Part shown: piece after piece, positions 1 through 64,000 of the stretch
Layout of the letters: each line of letters opens with the position of its first letter
How positions within the stretch are numbered: the first letter of the stretch is position 1
Assembly (NCBI RefSeq): GCF_950295315.1
Contig: NC_080175.1
Coordinates: 80,756,066-80,820,065, forward strand
Reading direction: 5' to 3'
DNA: 64,000 bases
DNA from: Erinaceus europaeus
Taxonomy: Eukaryota > Chordata > Mammalia > Eulipotyphla > Erinaceidae
Program-made: the position numbers and the translations under genes
The notes under the pieces: model-generated
Told to the model about the DNA's origin: nothing
The model's database searches: none
Seen by the model: the letters and a program-made list of their open reading frames with translations, nothing else

Positions 1-113
1 TACAGTTGCACTGCTCGTGAAGCTTCTCCCCTGCAGGTGGGGACTGGGGTCTGGAACCCAGGTTTTACCCACAGTAATAGGTGCATTTTGTCAGGTGCAC
101 CACTACCTGACCC
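1..113 (-). repeat. tRNA-derived SINE (older ERI-like), cut by window edge
   Basis: Reverse complement shows the head with CAGGTGGTGCACCTGACA, a degenerate B box and the CCCCACCTGCAGGGG stem. Mildly diverged. Confidence 0.75.
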
Positions 114-702
114 TGATGATAGTTCTGCTATGCAGAAACTTCAACACAGTGTGAGCTGAATGCAAACCCGGACCCTGCACACGGTTAAGTAAGCTATTTC
201 ACCAAGGGGCATCTTTAAGACCTAGTAGGGAACTTACTAGTTTTTCCTTTTGTTTTTGAAGCTTTATTTATTTATGATTGGAGGTGGGGAGGGCAACCAC
301 TTTGGCATCTGAAATGCCAGGGATCAAATTCTAGTAAGATGAGTACATTCACATTCAGGGTGACAGTTGCTATATGAAGACTTGCTACTGCCATCTTATA
401 TTTGGTTTTATGATTCTATTTTTTATCACCTTGTTTAATTTTTTTGGTGAACTTGTTAATTTAAGTAGAGCTGAGAGCATATTCGTGAGGACAGCTTCAC
501 TTTCAACTTGGGTTTAAGAAAGCTTTTTATCTCTCATATCTAAAAGGTATAAGCCATTTATAACCAGCATTAGAACATTTTTTGGTACTTTGAATTTGCC
601 ATTACACTTTCCTGGCCTTTAGAGTTTATACTCAAAGTCTGCTGGTAGCCTGATGGGAGTACCATATGTTACCTCTCATTTCCCTGGCTTCATGTTTCTC
701 TT

Positions 703-838
703 TTTCCTATTATTATTATTATTTTAAACATTTATTCATAAGAGAGAAAGAGGAGAGAATCAGAGCATGTGTGGTGCTGAGGCTTAAAGTTGGGAGCTCA
801 TGCTCTGAGTCCAGTGCTTTATCCACTGTGTCACCCCC
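703..838 (-). repeat. tRNA-derived SINE, 'GTGGATAAAGCACTGGACTC' family
   Basis: The reverse complement head reads GTGACACAGTGGATAAAGCA, and the tail contains AATAAATG. This is a head type different from the ERI-like copies; the same family is at 33699. Confidence 0.65.
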
Positions 839-1531
839 CGGGCTGCACTTTCTCCGCCTGTTGCTTTAAATGTCAGTTTTGTGGAGGCTGTTTTCCCAAA
901 CATGAATATCCAGCCCTTACATCATGCCAGACTTCAGACTGACTGACTTGAAAATTCACATTTGGTGGGTGGACGGGGTGTCTTAACTCAACTTACTATC
1001 TCTATTGCAGAACTCTTCTTTCCTCTTGAGAACTTCCTGTTTGGCATGTCTTTCCCATTTTAGCAGATAGAACTGGGAGATAATGGCCCAAGTCAGAAGT
1101 CTAATATAATTTTGTTTTAATTCTTTCTTTCCCCTTTCTGCTGGTCCAGTAGCCAAGGAAATCTTACCAATGCTATTTTGAGTACACATTAGCTATTTCT
1201 GTCTCCTACTACCTTGGTCATCCGAACTTACTTAGGCTGCTGTCTTTCTAACAACCTTTCTTGGGTTTCTATAACTAATTTTCTACCCTCACCAGAATGT
1301 GCTTTTAGAAATAGAAATTAAATCTTGTCCTGCTTTGAATCCCTCCTGATTCCCAATGATTCTCTGCCTTGGCAGTTTTTCTTTTCTGCCCCCTATCTTT
1401 TCGGTGGTGTCCTGCTTACAACAGAAGACTCTTGAGGACAGAGGTTTTGGTGTTGGCACTGCTAAATTTCCAGTGTAGCTGTGCAGTCAAGAATTGCTAA
1501 GAGAATTAAAAACATTTTTTCTTATTTTTAA

Positions 1532-21618
<20,087 letters not shown>

Positions 21619-21819
21619 TACTTTCGCACAATCAGGCAAGTCTCTTATTTATTATGTAAGATGAAAAGCAACCATTTACATGCTGGGGAGGCCCTGTTGC
21701 ATTGAATGAAGAAAGGGTTATCATATACAGCCGCGGAAGAACAAAGTCTTTCCTGTGAACACTGGCAGTTACCTACTAAGAAGCCCCCATAAAGTGATTA
21801 GAGCACAGTTTTTGACAAA

Positions 21820-21825
21820 TTTATT
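21820..21825 (-). terminator. Candidate CRYBG3 poly(A) signal AATAAA
   Basis: The + strand reads TTTATT, which is AATAAA on the CRYBG3 strand, about 930 bases after its stop. It is the first canonical hexamer in that direction. Confidence 0.45.
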
Positions 21826-22349
21826 TAATCCAGTGTGGTAGAAAAGGCACAACTTCAATAGTGTATTATTAATTTAATTAAAAGTTATCTTTGGGAGAAA
21901 CAATTTGTTTAAAGAGCCTCAGTGAAAAAAAATTTAACATTAAACATTTAACATGAAAAAATTTCAACCTGAAATTTTTTTTACAATGAATATATATACC
22001 TCTGTATACACAAGCCCTCCCAATTAAAATAGTTACCCCTATAAAATAATACTGGCACTCACATCCATGGGCATAAGGAAATTTTACAGATGCTGTTAGA
22101 AAGGTGACAAGAGCACCAGAGATTAAACCCACCCCCCAATAATATTTACATTTTAAAGACCAAGTCTATAAAAATACTCAAAATTGTGGGTCTTCGAGTT
22201 TAAACAATTCACTGTTATTTTACATTCTAAAGTGCATATAGGCCGATAGTTTCATATAGATCGATAGACAACTTTTCTATGTAAAAATAGAACAAATGTT
22301 TTTTACTTGGATACTGAGTCCATGATATACCACTTAATTTTACTTAGTA

Positions 22350-22355
22350 AATAAA
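22350..22355 (+). terminator. Candidate RIOX2 poly(A) signal AATAAA
   Basis: Canonical AATAAA 732 bases after the RIOX2 stop, within AGTAAATAAAGG. No cleavage site can be seen from sequence alone. Confidence 0.4.
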
Positions 22356-22757
22356 GGCATTTATGGGTGTGAAAAGAAACTATTCAGTCGTTTCTAGTGC
22401 AAGAAAGGTTATCTGTTTGAAGGCATACACAGAAAATGACTTTGTTTTTCCCCCCTGCCTTGCCCTTCTTATATACACAGCTACTGGGAAATTAATACAG
22501 GATAGTATGTCCTATGATGGCTATCAGGAACAGGATTCCTGACTGGTGTAGAGAAAGCTTTTTTTTTTTTATCAACACAAGAGATGAAGCAGGAATAGAA
22601 CCTTCCCCCAAAATCATAATCCAGTCTTCATGGGAGCACTGAATTGGCAAGAATATGCTGAGCTTGGGGGAAAAAGTGCATTCTGTTCAGTAATGAAGGA
22701 TCACGTTTCTTTACCAAGGTTTCTGTTTTTGGTCTTTCTAGGATGTTACAGATTCTC

Positions 22758-61358
<38,601 letters not shown>

Positions 61359-61668
61359 TCAGTTGAGTCATTAAAATAAAACCAGAGGCAAGAAAGCAAG
61401 AGGAAAAAAATCATAATAAAGCAGCAAGCTGCTCATCATATTTTAAAATAGAATACACTGACTTCATTACCACTTCAAAGATAAATAGTACATGCTTTGT
61501 GGATCAATAATTGTTAGAAAGTGAAAACTTTTTAAGAAAAGTTTTTCTTGAGCTGCAAAACAGCTATGCTTGCTTGCTAAACAGTGGTGTAACATAAAGA
61601 CATGTCAAAATGGTTGGAGAATAATTTTCCAAGAAACAAACAAACAAAAATAAATAGATAAAATAACA

Positions 61669-61885
61669 GAGGGACTAGGTAGTGGCGTGCCCACTACAGC
61701 ATAGGTTATCATGTGCAAGGACCTGGATTCAAGCCTCCTGTCTCCACTTGCAGAGGGAAAGCTTCACAAGCAGTGAAACAGTGCTGCAGGTATCTCTCTT
61801 CCTCTCTTTTCCCTGCCTATCCTCCATTTCTGTCTCTATCCAATAAGTAAATAAAATAGCTAAAAATAATGGAAAGTAAAGATAG
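61669..61885 (+). repeat. ERI-like SINE, older
   Basis: GGGACTAGGTAGTGGCGTGC, TTATCATGTGCAAGGACCTG, GGATTCAAGCCTCC B box, GAAAGCTTCACAAGCAGTGA, CT-rich tail and AAGTAAATAAAATAGC. Confidence 0.75.
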
Positions 61886-61930
61886 TCAATGAGAATAATT
61901 ATAAGTCCACATTGAGGTTCAAAGATACTT

Positions 61931-62280
61931 CTTTTTTTTTTTTCCTCCTCCAGGGTTATTGCTGGGCTCGGTGCCTGCACCATGAATCCACTGTTCCTGG
62001 AGGCCATTTTTCCCCCCTTTTGTTGCCCTTGTTGTAGCTTCGTTGTGGTTATTATTATTGCCCTTGTTGACACAATTCGTTGTTGGATAGGACAGAGAGA
62101 AATGGAGAGAGGAGGGGAAGACAGAGAAGGGGAGAGAAAGATAGACACCTGCAGACCTGCTTCACCGCCTGTGAAGCGACTCCCCTGCAGGTGGGGAGCC
62201 GGGGGCTCGAACCGGGATCCTTACGCTGGTCCCTGCGCTTTGCGCCACATGCGCTTAACCCACTGCGCCACCGCCCGACC
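61931..62280 (-). mobile_element. ERI-type SINE, long-tail form, near consensus head
   Basis: Reverse copy: tail module (AGGGTTATTGCTGGGCTCGG, CACTGTTCCTGGAGGCC), ACAAC region, CACCGCCTGTGAAGCGACT, GCTCGAACCGGGATCCTTAC and the head CGGTGGCGCAGTGGGTTAAG in reverse complement. The clearest example of the long form. Confidence 0.9.
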
Positions 62281-62335
62281 CCCGCATGAAAGTCTTTTTG
62301 CAGAACCATTATGCTATCTCCCCAGCCCAATAATA
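62281..62335 (-). repeat. Head fragment of the 'catgcctgaggctc' SINE family
   Basis: GCATGAAAGTCTTTTTGCAG and AACCATTATGCTATCTCCCC directly abut the head of the SINE at 61931-62280, so this looks like the remaining head of an element into which that SINE inserted. Confidence 0.6.
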
Positions 62336-62399
62336 TTTATTTTAAGAAAGATTTATAAAAAAACATTTTACTTAAGGACCTGTGAGCACTCATGAGACA

Positions 62400-62545
62400 G
62401 GACATATGCCTAGGCAAATAGTGGACCAGGTATGAGCCCCAATACCACACGAAGACACCACTGCATCAGCAGAAGCACCAACACTATGGTCTCTCCCTGG
62501 TTCTCCCTGTTTCTCTATCTGAATTTAAACAAACAAAAAACAAAG
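62400..62545 (+). repeat. Old SINE
   Basis: TATGCCTAGGCAAATAGTGG, TATGAGCCCCAATACCACAC, CTCTCCCTGGTTCTCCCTG and TCTGAATTTAAACAAAC. Confidence 0.45.
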
Positions 62546-62892
62546 CCAGTCCAGAAGCAGTGAAATCCACATGAATGAGGCCCTGGCTCCCTGACTCTCA
62601 ACTCCCACATCTTTTTTTTAATACAAGATCTACTGTAAACATTTAACAACAACATTAAATATTTGTTCTGGGTTTAGCTCAAGGGAGCTTTTTGCCTGAC
62701 TTCAGATCTATAAAAATCAGAAAACAGTTAAGTTTAGCAAAGAGAAACTAAAATAGTTCCAAACTAGTATCAGCCCTAGTGGCCTACATGTATACAAAGA
62801 TTTCTGTATTTACAGGTAGGAAATGCTGCTCCCACAACTGTTTTAGAATTGATAATGGAAACAGGAAACATTATGATAAAGTCCTTCCCAAG

Positions 62893-63172
62893 GGGAGTTG
62901 GGCTGTAGTGCAGCGGGCTAAGCGCAGGTGGCGCAAAAGCACAAGGACCGGCATAAGGATCCCGGTTCGAATCCCGTCTCCCCACCTGCAGGGGAGTCGC
63001 TTCACAGGCGGTGAAGCAGGTCTGCAGGTGTCTATCTTTCTCTCCTCCTCTCTGTCTTCCCCTCCTCTCTCCATTTCTCTCTGTCCTATCCAACAACGAC
63101 AACAACAATAATAACTACAACAATAAAACAACAAGGGCAACAAAAGGGAATAAATAAATAAAATAAATATTA
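62893..63172 (+). mobile_element. ERI-type SINE, full length, near consensus
   Basis: Head GGGAGTTGGGCTGTAGTGCA, B box GGTTCGAATCCC, CACCTGCAGGGGAGTCGCTT stem, CT-rich, ACAAC and AATAAATAAAATAAAT tail. Confidence 0.9.
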
Positions 63173-63452
63173 AAAAAAATACTATGTGAGCAAAAAATTT
63201 CAGCTTTGCTTTTCCCAATTCCTCCAGATAGAACAGCGATGAAGAAGACAAGTTGAACAGCTAACAAAAGTGAGAAATGGCAGAAATAGAAAGACGTAAC
63301 AAAAAACTATTCATCTTTAATTGGTGATATCACATTTTTTCTTGTAAGTCTGATATAGAATAATGAAGGTGTGTATGCTGTATTGCAATCACATTTTCTT
63401 AAAGTTTTTAGAAAACAACTGAAAAAAAAAAACCTTAGAAAATAACAATGCA

Positions 63453-63722
63453 GGAGTTGGACAGTAGCACAGTGGGTTAAGTGCACATGGCGGCACAAAG
63501 TGCAAGGACCTGTGCAAGGTTCCCAGTTTGAGTCCCAGGGGAGTCGCTTCACAGGCGGTGAAGCAGGTCTGCAGGTGTGTATCTTTCTCTCCCCCTCTCT
63601 ATCTTCCCCTCCTCTCTCCATTTCCCTCTGTCCTATCCAACAACAACAACAACAACATCAATAACAACAATAAAACAAACAAGGGCAACAAAAGGGGAAA
63701 TAAATATAAGAAAATTTTTTAA
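63453..63722 (+). mobile_element. ERI-type SINE with deletion after the B box
   Basis: Head GAGTTGGACAGTAGCACAG, then a drop of about 20 bases between the B box (AGTTTGAGTCCC) and AGGGGAGTCGCTTCACAGG. Flanks AACAATGC and AACAGTGC are probable target duplications. Confidence 0.85.
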
Positions 63723-63874
63723 AAAGAACAGTGCAAATCACACACAACTGTAGCAATATAGTTGATGGAATTAACATTCAGCTCTCAAATAGGAAGAAAA
63801 GACTAAAATACGTTATAGTGGGATAAACAGGTAGCACGTATGTTCACAAATCAGAGAACACTGCACATATTTAC

Positions 63875-64000
63875 AGTAAATACAACACATAGCCCAAACC
63901 TGGAAGCAACCCAGGTGTCTAACAACAGATGAGTGGCTGAGAAAGTTGTGCTGTATATACACATGGAAAACTACTCAGCTATTCAAAATGGTGATTTCAC
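63875..64000 (+). mobile_element. L1 ORF2 3' part, running off the window
   Basis: GGAAGCAACCCAGGTGTCTA, ACAACAGATGAGTGGCTGAG and CTATTCAAAATGGTGATTTC correspond to 5700-5840 of the full-length L1 in reverse. A further L1 copy in + orientation begins here. Confidence 0.88.

Larger units (their letters stand above)
21619..22375 (+). other. RIOX2: RIOX2 3' UTR (probable extent)
   Basis: AT-rich noncoding sequence after the RIOX2 stop. The first canonical AATAAA on the + strand is at 22350-22355, with ATTAAA variants at about 21877 and 22121. Use of the canonical site would carry the UTR through most of the opposite-strand CRYBG3 3' UTR. The extent is inferred from hexamers only. Confidence 0.45.
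21800..22757 (-). other. CRYBG3: CRYBG3 3' UTR (probable extent)
   Basis: Noncoding sequence after the CRYBG3 TGA on the - strand. The first clear AATAAA on that strand is at 21825-21820, giving a UTR of about 950 bases that stops roughly 180 bases short of the RIOX2 stop codon on the other strand. No repeat element is recognised in it. Confidence 0.5.

Noticed and set aside
62055..62395. Repeated ORFs with LDRTERNGERRGRQRGGEKDRH
   Set aside because: This peptide recurs wherever an ERI-type SINE is read in one frame (17504, 23322, 31857, 62080, 62776 and others). It is SINE translation, not a gene family.

Overview
This is a stretch of mammalian nuclear genome. It is almost certainly from a hedgehog (Erinaceidae, probably Erinaceus). 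The evidence is dozens of copies of a tRNA-derived SINE whose head (GGGAGTCGGGCGGTAG type), B box and CT-rich/ACAAC-rich tail match what I know of hedgehog ERI-type SINEs, plus a matching lineage-specific L1. No bacterial, viral, CRISPR or operon-like content is present. The long ORFs are either L1 proteins or chance/SINE-derived ORFs; the real genes are split into short exons.

Two protein-coding genes converge tail to tail. On the + strand, positions 1583-21618 hold the last eight coding exons of RIOX2 (MINA53, a ribosomal histidyl hydroxylase with a JmjC fold). They encode about 319 residues, including all three iron ligands and the stop codon. On the - strand, positions 61341 down to 22758 hold the last eleven coding exons of CRYBG3 (beta/gamma-crystallin domain containing 3). 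They encode about 445 residues: three and a half beta/gamma-crystallin domains followed by a C-terminal ricin-type beta-trefoil. Every exon was placed by GT/AG borders, and reading phases agree across all junctions. One exon is a 33-base microexon. The two stop codons are only about 1.14 kb apart, and candidate poly(A) signals suggest that the 3' UTRs overlap. The 5' parts of both genes lie outside the window (RIOX2 to the left, CRYBG3 to the right).

The introns are packed with repeats. The largest is an essentially full-length L1 (4864-11102) in the 12-kb RIOX2 intron, antisense to the gene. It is flanked by a 10-bp target duplication, has an intact ORF1, and its ORF2 is broken by only two frameshifts and one stop. 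Several 5'-truncated L1 3' ends, older L1 pieces, one MIR, L2-like remnants and about 60 SINEs of at least three tRNA-like families make up much of the rest. Insertion order can be read at several nested sites from target duplications. Simple repeats include a (GT)n(AT)n tract next to a CRYBG3 exon and several small tandem duplications.

I did not find an undescribed gene system. The observations worth checking are the convergent 3' overlap, the microexon, the young L1, repeats placed within 20-75 bases of splice sites, re-used insertion targets, and a tail module shared by several SINE lineages.
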